Of a DNA stretch of 64,000 nucleotides, positions 49,639-59,130 are shown one piece after another. A program made the position numbers and the translations under genes. The notes below the pieces were generated by a model. That model was not told the DNA's origin and made no database searches. It saw only the letters and a list, made by a program, of their open reading frames with translations. The stretch lies in assembly GCF_009455685.1 (NCBI RefSeq), contig NZ_QPES01000002.1:496001-560000 (forward strand). Reading direction: 5' to 3'. This DNA is from Paraburkholderia hayleyella (GTDB lineage Bacteria > Pseudomonadota > Gammaproteobacteria > Burkholderiales > Burkholderiaceae). How positions within the stretch are numbered: the first letter of the stretch is position 1; each line of letters starts with the position of its first letter.

Positions 49639-50508
49639 TCAGGAAGGCCGCTCAGCCGAGCGCGCTGGATTGGCACGCCCGCGCACGGCCTGGTAGCCCC
49701 AGAAAACATAGCCGGAAAAACCATACAGCACAAAAAGACCAAACAGCATCAGCGGAGGATCGGACGACACCAGCACGAAGGCCACCACCACCAGCAAAAT
49801 CGTCGCAAACGGCACGCGATGGCGGACATCGAGCGCCTTGCCACTATAAAACGGCGCATTCGAGACCATCGTGACACCCGCGTAGACCGTCAAGGCAAAA
49901 GCCACCCACGGCAGCCATACCAGCTTGAGCGGCACCCGGTTATCGGTCGCCAGCCAGACAAAACCCGCGATCAACGCCGCCGCCGCAGGGCTCGGCATCC
50001 CCTGGAAGAAACGCTTGTCGACCACGCCAATATTGGTATTGAAGCGTGCCAGCCGAAGCGCCGCGCCCGAACAGTAGACAAACGCCGCCAGCCAGCCCCA
50101 ACGGCCGAGGTCTTTCAGAATCCACTCGTACATCACCAGCGCGGGCGCAACGCCAAACGACACCATGTCCGACAAGCTGTCGAACTGTTCGCCAAACGCG
50201 CTTTGGGTGTTGGTCATGCGTGCCACCCGGCCATCCATGCCATCGAGCACCATGGCGACGAAAATCGCTATCGCCGCCATCTCAAAGCGCACGTTCATCG
50301 CCTGAACCACAGCGAAGAAGCCACAAAATAACGCGGCAGTCGTAAATGCATTCGGCAGCAAATAAATGCCACGTTTGCGCAAAAGCTGCTGCCGCGCCGC
50401 CCGGCGGCTTTCTGCTCCCGGCTCTTGCACCATCGGCTGGTTACGCCGAAACGGCCGTGGCAAGGGCGTGCGGCTATTACGGGGACGACGCGGTTTGAGT
50501 GCGGCCAT
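49639..50508 (-). CDS. pssA: CDP-diacylglycerol-serine O-phosphatidyltransferase
   Basis: A 289-residue integral membrane protein that makes phosphatidylserine from CDP-diacylglycerol and serine. The CDP-alcohol phosphotransferase motif is present at about residue 89 (DGMDGRVARMT ... FGEQFDSLSD), with the catalytic aspartates in canonical spacing. Several membrane helices follow. A strong aaggagg site precedes the ATG. It lies directly downstream of psd, the next enzyme in the path, which is a common pairing. Confidence 0.95.
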   Translation of the reverse strand: MAALKPRRPRNSRTPLPRPFRRNQPMVQEPGAESRRAARQQLLRKRGIYLLPNAFTTAALFCGFFAVVQAMNVRFEMAAIAIFVAMVLDGMDGRVARMTNTQSAFGEQFDSLSDMVSFGVAPALVMYEWILKDLGRWGWLAAFVYCSGAALRLARFNTNIGVVDKRFFQGMPSPAAAALIAGFVWLATDNRVPLKLVWLPWVAFALTVYAGVTMVSNAPFYSGKALDVRHRVPFATILLVVVAFVLVSSDPPLMLFGLFVLYGFSGYVFWGYQAVRGRANPARSAERPS

Positions 50509-50528
50509 CGAAACCTCCTTGTGCCGCT

Positions 50529-51167
50529 TTACAGTTCAGCAAGAATGGTGGACGAAGCGGAAACCTTCTCGCCAATCGAGACCCGCGGACGGCTGCCCAC
50601 AGGCAAATAGACATCGACGCGCGAGCCAAAACGGATAAAGCCATAACGCTGTCCACGTGTCAGCGGCTCGCCCGAGCGCACATAACACAGGATCCGGCGA
50701 GCAATCAGCCCGGCGATCTGCACCGACGTGACGGTCGTGCCATCCGCCATCTCAATGACGACCGCATTGCGCTCGTTTTCGAGCGAGGCTTTGTCAACCG
50801 CCGCATTCAGATACGCACCGGGAAAATATTCCACCTTCGAAATCGCGCCATCCACCGGCGAACGCTGCGAATGCACATTGAAGACATTCATGAACACGCT
50901 GATCTTGAGTGCTTCACGGTTTGCATAAGGATCGTGGCTGGTTTCGACGGCAACGATGCGGCCATCGGCAGGGCTGAGGACGGCGTTCGCCTGGGAAGGA
51001 ATGGGGCGGGGTGGATCACGAAAAAACTGGACCACAAATGCCAGCAGCAACCAGAACAGCCATGCCACGCCAAACCCCGCGACAGCATGAACCAGCAAAG
51101 CGACAACAGCGGCAATAGCGATGAACGGCCAGCCTTCACGCGCGATGATCGGATGAGGATAATTCAT
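50529..51167 (-). CDS. psd: Phosphatidylserine decarboxylase proenzyme
   Basis: A 212-residue protein of the short phosphatidylserine decarboxylase group. It converts phosphatidylserine to phosphatidylethanolamine in the inner membrane. An N-terminal membrane segment (residues 14-48) precedes the catalytic part with SPADGRIV, VFMNVFNVHSQRSPVDG and the self-cleavage site IRFGSRVD, where cleavage before Ser gives the pyruvoyl group. It precedes pssA by 20 bases. Confidence 0.95.
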   Translation of the reverse strand: MNYPHPIIAREGWPFIAIAAVVALLVHAVAGFGVAWLFWLLLAFVVQFFRDPPRPIPSQANAVLSPADGRIVAVETSHDPYANREALKISVFMNVFNVHSQRSPVDGAISKVEYFPGAYLNAAVDKASLENERNAVVIEMADGTTVTSVQIAGLIARRILCYVRSGEPLTRGQRYGFIRFGSRVDVYLPVGSRPRVSIGEKVSASSTILAEL

Positions 51168-51208
51168 GGATAGTTTCAGTCTTTTTTATAAAACCCACAG
51201 GATAACAA

Positions 51209-51243
51209 AAGCCGTCCAGGGCTTAAGCGCACCTGGACGGCTT
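51209..51243 (-). terminator. Intrinsic terminator after ilvC
   Basis: A 12-bp stem (51209-51220 with 51232-51243) followed on the minus strand by a T-rich stretch (TTTTGTT). It lies about 115 bases past the ilvC stop codon and 40 bases before psd, so it separates the ilv and phospholipid genes. Confidence 0.85.
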
Positions 51244-51359
51244 CCTCGCGTCCATCAGCGTAATCCGGCGGCAAAAGCAGCAGTGAGCAGCGTGACCCGT
51301 GAGCCATCGGGTCGCGCCGGGCAGACAACCGCTGCCACTGCCACACCACCTGGCGACGC

Positions 51360-52376
<1,017 letters not shown>

Positions 52377-52422
52377 GTTTATTCCTTCAGGTAATCAATA
52401 AAATTTAAATCGTGCGAAAAAA

Positions 52423-52454
52423 TTACCGGACCACCGGTCTACCGGTCTACCGGC
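52423..52454. repeat. 8-bp tandem repeat between ilvC and ilvH
   Basis: Four 8-bp units related to ctaccggt (ttaccgga, ccaccggt, ctaccggt, ctaccggc) run end to end in the 124-base ilvH-ilvC spacer. No coding change would follow from copy variation. Confidence 0.7.
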
Positions 52455-52500
52455 CCAAACGGATCCCCCGCTGCGGCAAGTGACAGGTTTGATAAGGGCA

Positions 52501-52992
52501 CTACACCTTCAAAATGCGCTCGCCCCGTCCGATACCCGAACTGCCCGTGCGGACCGTTTCGAGAATCGCCGCCGCGTCGAGCCCTTCGATAAAGGCATCC
52601 AGCTTGTTGCTTGCTCCCGTTAACTCGATGGTGTAGGTTTTTTCGGTGACGTCGATGATGCGGCCGCGGAAAATATCCGACATCCGCTTCATCTCTTCGC
52701 GCTCCTTGCCAACCGCCCTTACCTTGATCAGCATCAGCTCGCGTTCGATGTGGGCGCCTTCGGTCAGGTCAACCACTTTTACCACCTCGATCAGGCGATT
52801 CAGATGTTTCGTGATCTGTTCGATCACGTCGTCCGAGCCAATAGACACGATGGTCATGCGCGACAGCGAATGGTCTTCGGTCGGCGCCACCGTCAAGGTT
52901 TCAATGTTGTAGCCGCGCGCCGAAAAAAGACCCACCACGCGCGATAGCGCGCCCGGCTCGTTTTCCAGCAAAACGGAAATAATATGTCTCAT
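52501..52992 (-). CDS. ilvH: Acetolactate synthase small subunit
   Basis: A 163-residue regulatory subunit of acetolactate synthase III. The N-terminal ACT domain (residues 2-80, SVLLENEPGALSRVVGLFSARGYNIETL) binds valine for feedback control, and the C-terminal half contacts the large subunit. It follows ilvI by about 90 bases on the same strand. Confidence 0.96.
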   Translation of the reverse strand: MRHIISVLLENEPGALSRVVGLFSARGYNIETLTVAPTEDHSLSRMTIVSIGSDDVIEQITKHLNRLIEVVKVVDLTEGAHIERELMLIKVRAVGKEREEMKRMSDIFRGRIIDVTEKTYTIELTGASNKLDAFIEGLDAAAILETVRTGSSGIGRGERILKV

Positions 52993-53081
52993 GGGTATTC
53001 CAGTCCAGATGTCGATGTATCGATGTATGCGCCGTTGTACCGCGCACGTCTGACGTTTTCAGCCAGAACGCGGCGGACGCG

Positions 53082-54896
53082 CTATAGATCTTCCGAGCCG
53101 AGGAGCATCTCCGTGATGCCCTTGCCAGCCTGAACCATTGGCCAGACGTTTTCGGTCGGATCGGTCTGGAAATCGAGAAACACGGTGCGATCTTTCAGGC
53201 GCAGCGCTTCTTTCAGTGCCGGTTCGACATCCGCGCTTTTTTCGATACGCATGCCAACGTGACCATAGGCTTCAGCCAGCTTCACGAAATCCGGCAGCGC
53301 ATCCATATACGAATGGGAATAGCGTTTGCTGTATTCGATCTGCTGCCACTGGCGCACCATGCCCAGATAGCGGTTGTTCAGCGAGATGATCTTGACCGGC
53401 GTGTCGTACTGCTTGCAGGTGGATAGTTCCTGAATACACATCTGGATCGAGCCTTCGCCCGTGATGCAAACCACCTCGTCGTCCGGATGCGCCATCTTCA
53501 CGCCCATCGCGGCGGGCAAGCCAAAACCCATCGTGCCGAGGCCACCCGAGTTGATCCAGCGGCGCGGCTGATCGAAACGGTAAAACTGCGCCGCCCACAT
53601 CTGGTGCTGGCCCACGTCCGAGCAGACAAACGCGTTGCCACCCGTCAGCTCCCAGAGTTTTTCGACCACATGTTGCGGCTTGATGATCTCGCTTTCGCGG
53701 TCGTACTTCAGGCAGTCTTTCGCGCGCCAGGTTTCGATTTCTTGCCACCATTGCGCAAGCGCCGCGGTGTCCGGGCCTGGCTTGGCACCCTGCAGCTGCT
53801 CGATCAGTTCCTTGAGCACTTCTTTCACGTCGCCGACGATCGGAATATCGACCTTCACGCGCTTGGAAATAGACGAAGGATCAATATCAACATGAATGAT
53901 CTTGCGTGGCCGGGAAGCAAAGTGCGCAGGGTCGCCAATCACGCGGTCATCAAAGCGCGCACCGATGGCGATCAGCACATCGCAATGCTGCATCGCCATA
54001 TTGGCTTCATAGGTGCCGTGCATGCCGAGCATGCCGAGGAATTTTTTGTCGCTCGCGCGATAGCCGCCCAGGCCCATCAGCGTATTGGTGACCGGATAGC
54101 CCAGCAGATCGGCGAACTGGTTTAACTCGCGCGAGGCGTCAGCCAGAATAATGCCGCCGCCGGTGTAGATATAAGGCCGTTTCGCCGACAGCAGCAACGC
54201 AACCGCCTTGCGAATCTGCCCCGAATGGCCTTTGGTCACCGGGTTATAGGAGCGCAGCGACACACTGTGCACCGGCTCGTATTCGCACGGCTTTTTGGAA
54301 ACGTCTTTGGGGATGTCGATCAATACCGGGCCAGGACGGCCGGTACGGGCGATATAAAACGCTTTTTTGACGGTGGCCGCCAGCTCACGCACGTCCTTGA
54401 CCAGGAAATTGTGCTTCACGCACGGACGTGTAATGCCCACCGTATCGCACTCCTGGAACGCATCCTGACCGATCGCGGCAGTCGGCACCTGGCCGCTGAT
54501 CACGACCATCGGAATCGAATCCATATATGCCGTGGCAATGCCGGTGACCGCATTGGTCACGCCAGGCCCAGAGGTCACGAGACACACGCCGACCTTGCCG
54601 GTAGAGCGGGCATAGGCATCGGCGGCATGAACCGCCGCCTGTTCGTGCCGGACCAGGATGTGCTGGAATTTGTCCTGCTTGTAAAGCTCGTCGTAGATAT
54701 ACAGAACCGAGCCGCCAGGATAGCCCCAGATGAATTCGACGTCTTCGTCAGCCAGTGCCTTCATGAGCACAGTGGCGCCGATTGAATCGCTCGAACCAGC
54801 GCTCGAACCGTTTGCAGGTGAAGCCTGGAAAGACTGGGAGGATGAGGATGAGGAAGCAGTTTCCGCCATGGGAAATTCCGCGCTAGGGAGATTCAT
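53082..54896 (-). CDS. ilvI: Acetolactate synthase large subunit
   Basis: A 604-residue thiamine-diphosphate enzyme that makes acetolactate or acetohydroxybutyrate, the first shared step for valine, leucine and isoleucine. The N-terminal part has EDVEFIWGYPGGSVLYIYDEL and the catalytic glutamate in VRHEQAAVHAADAYAR; the C-terminal part has the ThDP motif TGEGSIQMCIQELSTCKQY. A Ser-rich N-terminal extension of about 45 residues precedes the domain. ATG at 54896 has an aaagg site. The longer reading from 55040 would start before the predicted promoter start site. Confidence 0.96.
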   Translation of the reverse strand: MNLPSAEFPMAETASSSSSSQSFQASPANGSSAGSSDSIGATVLMKALADEDVEFIWGYPGGSVLYIYDELYKQDKFQHILVRHEQAAVHAADAYARSTGKVGVCLVTSGPGVTNAVTGIATAYMDSIPMVVISGQVPTAAIGQDAFQECDTVGITRPCVKHNFLVKDVRELAATVKKAFYIARTGRPGPVLIDIPKDVSKKPCEYEPVHSVSLRSYNPVTKGHSGQIRKAVALLLSAKRPYIYTGGGIILADASRELNQFADLLGYPVTNTLMGLGGYRASDKKFLGMLGMHGTYEANMAMQHCDVLIAIGARFDDRVIGDPAHFASRPRKIIHVDIDPSSISKRVKVDIPIVGDVKEVLKELIEQLQGAKPGPDTAALAQWWQEIETWRAKDCLKYDRESEIIKPQHVVEKLWELTGGNAFVCSDVGQHQMWAAQFYRFDQPRRWINSGGLGTMGFGLPAAMGVKMAHPDDEVVCITGEGSIQMCIQELSTCKQYDTPVKIISLNNRYLGMVRQWQQIEYSKRYSHSYMDALPDFVKLAEAYGHVGMRIEKSADVEPALKEALRLKDRTVFLDFQTDPTENVWPMVQAGKGITEMLLGSEDL

Positions 54897-55042
54897 CTTT
54901 ACCTTTCGAATTTTCGGCAAAAAATTGATTGGGTGCTCTCTACCAGGCTTATGACCCAGGTTCAAGCGGCGCGTCCAGTTCAAAGGTGAGCTTTGTGGGC
55001 TGCACCTCAATTGAGACAAAGCACTTATGTTGCGAACCAAAG

Positions 55043-55071
55043 ACGATATCCGCTGCGCTTCAGGCGGTCAA
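55043..55071 (-). promoter_or_regulatory. ilvI promoter
   Basis: On the minus strand a -35 box TTGACC (55066-55071) and a -10 box TATCGT (55043-55048) are exactly 17 bp apart. Transcription would start near 55036, giving a leader of about 140 bases. That leader holds no branched-chain-rich ORF, in contrast to leuA. Confidence 0.65.
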
Positions 55072-55287
55072 GAAAATTTTCCGCAATGCAACAGTTCGTG
55101 CTTCGATTAATCCCGTCTGATGCGAGCCAGCACCGGTTTGTATGAAAATTTGTTAGCATCCGCCTCGTTTTATGGACTTCCCTGATTTTCTCGATTCGGA
55201 TTTGAGAAATGTGTTGCAAAACCGTTTCGGCTCTTTTGCGACCTGCTTACGACCCACTCCGCGCACGCTCGCTGCGCCGCCCATTGG

Positions 55288-55851
55288 ATGGCATCAGACA
55301 AAGAACTCGCTGATTTTCTGGCAGGCGTCGAAAGGCGCGCGTTCAAGCAGGCCGTTTATGCCGTAAGGGATAACGACGCCGCGCTCGATATCGTGCAAGA
55401 CGCGATGATCAAACTCGCCGAAAAATATGGCGACCGGCCTGCCGCTGAATTACCGCCCGTATTTCAGCGTATCTTGCAAAATACGATGCACGATTATTTT
55501 CGTCGGCAGAAAGTACGCAATACATGGGTGAGCCTTTTTTCATCGTTCGGCCACTCCGAAGATGATGAATTCGATCTGCTGGAAACATTCGAAACCCAGG
55601 CGGGCACGCGCGGCGCCGAAAGCAGTGAGCAACAGCTCGAGCGCGAGCAGGTTTTACAACTGATCGACGACGAGATTCAAAAGTTACCGGTACGTCAACG
55701 GGAGGCGTTTCTCATGCGTTACTGGGAAGATATGGATGTCGCCGAGACTGCCGCCGCGATGGGCTGTTCCGAAGGAAGTGTCAAAACACACTGTTCGCGG
55801 GCCACCCACACGCTGGCGCACACGCTCAAGGCCAAAGGAATCACGCTATGA
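55288..55851 (+). CDS. ECF-like RNA polymerase sigma factor
   Basis: A 187-residue sigma-70 family protein. Region 2 (residues 10-75) shows NDAALDIVQDAMIKLAEKY and region 4 (residues 125-180) the helix-turn-helix LPVRQREAFLMRYWEDMDVAETAAAMGCSEGSVKTHCSRA in pieces LPVRQREAFLMRYWE and GCSEGSVKTH. It should direct RNA polymerase to a small target set. Its stop overlaps the next start as ATGA, tying it to a DUF3619 protein. It is divergent from ilvI. Confidence 0.9.
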   Translation: MASDKELADFLAGVERRAFKQAVYAVRDNDAALDIVQDAMIKLAEKYGDRPAAELPPVFQRILQNTMHDYFRRQKVRNTWVSLFSSFGHSEDDEFDLLETFETQAGTRGAESSEQQLEREQVLQLIDDEIQKLPVRQREAFLMRYWEDMDVAETAAAMGCSEGSVKTHCSRATHTLAHTLKAKGITL

Positions 55852-56264
55852 GCCCCTCTCCCGAAACAAAAGAACTTGAATTTTCCCGGCAGGTACGCCG
55901 CGCCCTTGATGAAAGCGCCACCCGCCTTGCGCCTGCCACGCTCAGCCGGCTCGCGGCCGCCCGTCATCTGGCTGTCGCCCGCAAAAAACCCGAAACCGTT
56001 TGCGCCCCTTCGTTCGTCCCTGCCCTGGCAACGTCAGGCGCGCAGTTCACGCGCCCGCAACACCGTCCGTCGCCGCTGCGCCGCCTCGCGCTCGCCTGGC
56101 CGCTCGTCGCGCTGGTGCTGGGCCTCGTCAGCATCGCCTATTGGGAAGACCAGCAACGCAGCGCCGAACTCGCAGACATTGACGCCGCCATGCTGAGCGA
56201 CGATTTGCCGCTCAACGCCTATCTTGATCACGGCTTCAACGCGTATCTGTCGCACCAACGCTAA
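55848..56264 (+). CDS. DUF3619 family protein, putative anti-sigma factor
   Basis: A 138-residue protein: an N-terminal soluble region with ALDESATRLAPATLSRLAAAR (residues 19-39, in pieces), then one membrane helix at about residues 82-100 (LALAWPLVALVLGLVSIAYW), then a short external tail with LSDDLPLNAYLDHGF. DUF3619 has no assigned function that I know of. Its coupling to the sigma factor (4-base overlap) and its single-span layout resemble anti-sigma factors. That role is inferred from context only. Confidence 0.8.
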   Translation: MSPSPETKELEFSRQVRRALDESATRLAPATLSRLAAARHLAVARKKPETVCAPSFVPALATSGAQFTRPQHRPSPLRRLALAWPLVALVLGLVSIAYWEDQQRSAELADIDAAMLSDDLPLNAYLDHGFNAYLSHQR

Positions 56265-56285
56265 TCAAAGCAAAGGAATGACCCG

Positions 56286-57005
56286 GTGAGCTACAAGCGC
56301 AGCCTTGCCATTGTTTTTGGATGTGCAATCGCGGCAATTGTGGCGTTTGCCGCAACCTTTCCCCGCTTTTATCCCGACAGCCCAAAGGCCGCAGCAACCG
56401 GTACCGCTGCCGTAGCCACCACGCCCTCGCTGGTGGCCGCGCTTCCGGACCTGCCAGGCAGCAACCCGCTGTCATGGGCGCGCCTGAGCGCCGCGGAACA
56501 TCTGGCACTGGCCCCTTTTGCTGCGCAATGGGATAGCTTCAGCACCGAGCGCAAACGCAAATGGTTGAAAATCGCCTCGCGTTACCCGAAGATGAGCTCC
56601 GAAGCACAAAAAAGACTGCATGCCCGAATGACCGAATGGATTCGCATGTCACCTGAGCAACATCGTGTGGCGCGCGAAAATTACCAAGCCGCGAAAGAGT
56701 TACCGCGCGCCGACCGCCAGAACGCGTGGAAGGCTTATCAGGAACTCCCCGAAGCACAAAAAGAACGGCTGGCCGCGCTCGAGCGCAAACGCCGTCCGAC
56801 CATTGTCAGCGCGCCGCCCAGCGGCAAACCCGAGCTTCGGGATATCGACCGTCTGGTCAATGCGCGCCAGCATGCCGCAAACGCGAGTGCCTCTGCTGCG
56901 AGCGCGGCGGCGGCCGCGGCGGCGCTCGCAGCCAGCAACAGTTCTGCTCCGGCCCCCATCCCCGTGTCGCCCTCCGAGGCCCCTTCGCTCTATAACGGCT
57001 CCTGA
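56286..57005 (+). CDS. DUF3106 domain protein, membrane-anchored
   Basis: A 239-residue protein with a GTG start preceded by an aaagga site; an overlapping ATG reaches a stop after three codons, which excludes it. An N-terminal membrane helix (residues 7-25) is followed by an external domain with repeated charged helices (WDSFSTERKRKWLKIASRYPKMS, SPEQHRVARENYQAAKELP, QNAWKAYQELPEAQKERLAALE, in pieces), as in DUF3106. The C-terminus has a low-complexity Ala tract (residues 198-220). Function is unknown; the helical repeats recall periplasmic stress-sensing proteins, which is speculation. Confidence 0.8.
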   Translation: MSYKRSLAIVFGCAIAAIVAFAATFPRFYPDSPKAAATGTAAVATTPSLVAALPDLPGSNPLSWARLSAAEHLALAPFAAQWDSFSTERKRKWLKIASRYPKMSSEAQKRLHARMTEWIRMSPEQHRVARENYQAAKELPRADRQNAWKAYQELPEAQKERLAALERKRRPTIVSAPPSGKPELRDIDRLVNARQHAANASASAASAAAAAAALAASNSSAPAPIPVSPSEAPSLYNGS

Positions 57006-57011
57006 CGCGCC

Positions 57012-57539
57012 GTGCCTACCTCGCACTCTGCGTCTTCGCCCGTTTCAGCATCACTTGACGCGCTGCCCACGCCAACGCTTCGCCGACGGCTCGCCGCCCT
57101 GATGTACGAAGGCGTGATTCTGTTTGGCATTGTGTTTCTTGCCGGCTACCTTTTCAGCACACTGACGCAGCAACGCGATGGCCTGACGCACCGCAACCTG
57201 CTCGCAGGATGGATTGGTCTTGTGGTCGGAGTTTATTTCGTCTGGTGCTGGAGCCATGGCGGCCAAACCTTGCCGATGAAAACCTGGCGGCTGCGCGTGC
57301 TAAGCGCCGCGGGCCGACCGCTGTCAGCTCCTCGCGCCCTGCTGCGCTACGCGCTGGCCTGGCTCTGGTTCTTGCCGCCGCTGGCGCTGCATCCGCTCTT
57401 CGGACTCGACCTCTCCCATACCCTGGCAGTGAGCGCCGGATGGTTCGCCAGTTGGGCCGCTACAGCCTGCATCGGCCCCGACAAGCAGTTTCTGCACGAT
57501 CGCCTGGCCAGAACACGCATCGTCTTGCTGCCGCGCTAA
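57012..57539 (+). CDS. RDD family membrane protein
   Basis: A 175-residue protein with a GTG start and about three to four membrane helices. The family motif is seen as LRRRLAALMYEGVILFGIVF (Arg then the acidic residue of the RDD signature, modified here to RxxxxxYE), with the later QTLPMKTWRLRV segment. RDD proteins are poorly understood membrane proteins; some relatives act in transport. It ends the sigma-DUF3619-DUF3106 run with a 6-base gap. Confidence 0.82.
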   Translation: MPTSHSASSPVSASLDALPTPTLRRRLAALMYEGVILFGIVFLAGYLFSTLTQQRDGLTHRNLLAGWIGLVVGVYFVWCWSHGGQTLPMKTWRLRVLSAAGRPLSAPRALLRYALAWLWFLPPLALHPLFGLDLSHTLAVSAGWFASWAATACIGPDKQFLHDRLARTRIVLLPR

Positions 57540-57727
57540 ATCGCACAGCCCCTTTCGCAACGGCACTCCCACTCCTTTTGCCGCGCTTGCTGAAGCAATC
57601 GCCACAACCCGGAACAGATTATTCTGGCGAAGTCCAGCGATCATCGGCTTATAATTAGACGATAATCTCAAAAATACTTACCGCTCCGGATGACTCGCGC
57701 CGCAACCTGCCGCAGTGTATTCAGCCG

Positions 57728-58504
57728 ATGCCACCAGAACCGGATGACATGGAAGCCAAACCTCCCCGCCGCACTCGTGAACGGATTCTCGAACTGTCAT
57801 TGAAACTGTTCAATGAAATCGGTGAACCCAACGTCACCACGACGACCATTGCCGAAGAAATGGAAATCAGTCCGGGCAACCTGTATTACCACTTCCGCAA
57901 TAAAGACGACATCATCAACAGCATCTTCAGCCAGTTCGAGCAGGAGATCGGCAAGCGCCTGCGTTTTCCCGAAGGACGGCGCGCCACCATCGACGAAATG
58001 TGGGCCTATCTGCAATACATGGTCGAGTTCACCTGGCGCTACCGCTTTCTGTACCGCGATCTGAATGACCTGCTCGCGCGCAACCGCACCCTCGAAACAC
58101 AGTTCAAGCAGATCATCAGCCATAAGGTCCGGTTTGCCAGACAGTTCTGCGAGCAGTTAATGGCCGACAACGAAATGGAAGCCACACCCGCTGAAATTCA
58201 GGTAATCTCCACCAACATCGGCGTCATTGCTACTTATTGGCTGTCCTATCAGTTCGTCATGAATCCGCGCAAATACAACGAACCCGAAACCATTCGCGCT
58301 GAGCTGCATCAGGTCAGCATGCAGATCATCTCGTTGATGGCGCCATATTTGCGCGGCTGCTCGCGCCAGCTCTTCGACGATCTGGTCTCGGGCAAGCTGC
58401 CCCGGCGCGAGTATGCCGATTACCTGCCACCGCGTGAAAACAACACCAGCAAGACGCAGAACAGCGCTTCGCCACGTCCTGCCAGCAAGGTGCTTCGTTC
58501 ATGA
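57728..58504 (+). CDS. TetR/AcrR-family transcriptional regulator
   Basis: A 258-residue repressor-type protein. The N-terminal helix-turn-helix (residues 15-62) shows TRERILELSLKLFNEIG, TTTIAEEMEISPGNLYYHFRNKDDII. The remainder is a helical ligand or dimer domain with aromatic-rich EFTWRYRFLYRDLNDLLARN, as in Burkholderia homologues annotated only as TetR. Its stop overlaps the LOG gene start (ATGA at 58501-58504). The start may also be at 57749. A -10-like TATAAT lies around 57651, with no good -35 box. Confidence 0.9.
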   Translation: MPPEPDDMEAKPPRRTRERILELSLKLFNEIGEPNVTTTTIAEEMEISPGNLYYHFRNKDDIINSIFSQFEQEIGKRLRFPEGRRATIDEMWAYLQYMVEFTWRYRFLYRDLNDLLARNRTLETQFKQIISHKVRFARQFCEQLMADNEMEATPAEIQVISTNIGVIATYWLSYQFVMNPRKYNEPETIRAELHQVSMQIISLMAPYLRGCSRQLFDDLVSGKLPRREYADYLPPRENNTSKTQNSASPRPASKVLRS

Positions 58505-59085
58505 AATCAGTCTGTGTATATTGCGGCTCCGCCACCGGAGCACGCCCGCTGTATGCCGATGCGGCGCGCGGCTTGGGTCAGGCGCTGGCGCAAGCCGGCA
58601 TCGGGCTGGTTTTTGGCGGCGGCAAGGTCGGCCTGATGGGCGTGCTGGCCGATGCCGCGTTGGCCCACGGCGGCCATGCGACAGGCGTGATTCCCGAATT
58701 GCTCGTCAGCCGGGAAGTCGCGCACACCGGCCTCTCCGAGTTGCTGATCGTGCCGGACATGCACCAGCGCAAAAAGAAAATGGCGGATTTGTCCGATGCG
58801 TTCGTCGCCATGCCGGGCGGCGTCGGAACCCTCGAAGAGCTATTTGAAGCTTTTACGTGGGCCAAACTCGGCTATCACCACAAGCCCGTCGCGCTGCTCA
58901 ACCTCGATGGCTTTTACGACCCGCTGCTGGCGCTGTTACAGCACACAGTGCGCGAAGGCTTCATGCAGCAAGCCTGGCTCGACACGCTGGTCATCGAACA
59001 CGAGCCGCTCGCGCTGCTCGACAGGTTGCAGCGCTATCAGCCACCCGCCCCCGATCAACGGAGCGCGCATCGTCAAGCGATGTGA
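58501..59085 (+). CDS. LOG-family nucleotide 5'-phosphoribohydrolase (TIGR00730)
   Basis: A 194-residue Rossmann-fold protein of the LOG family. The signature PGGVGTLEELFEA (near residue 102) and the opening SVCVYCGSATG are clear. Family members cleave cytokinin riboside 5'-monophosphate or purine/pyrimidine nucleotides to base and ribose phosphate. It is coupled to the TetR gene by a 4-base overlap. Confidence 0.92.
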   Translation: MKSVCVYCGSATGARPLYADAARGLGQALAQAGIGLVFGGGKVGLMGVLADAALAHGGHATGVIPELLVSREVAHTGLSELLIVPDMHQRKKKMADLSDAFVAMPGGVGTLEELFEAFTWAKLGYHHKPVALLNLDGFYDPLLALLQHTVREGFMQQAWLDTLVIEHEPLALLDRLQRYQPPAPDQRSAHRQAM

Positions 59086-59130
59086 GCACGGCCTGAAAAT
59101 CCGCATCGCGGCAAAAACCCAACCCCTCCG

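Noticed and set aside
55288..57539. Reading the sigma-factor cassette as a horizontally acquired island
   Set aside because: Composition matches the surroundings, no mobility gene or repeat flanks it, and I know the order from other Burkholderia-group genomes.
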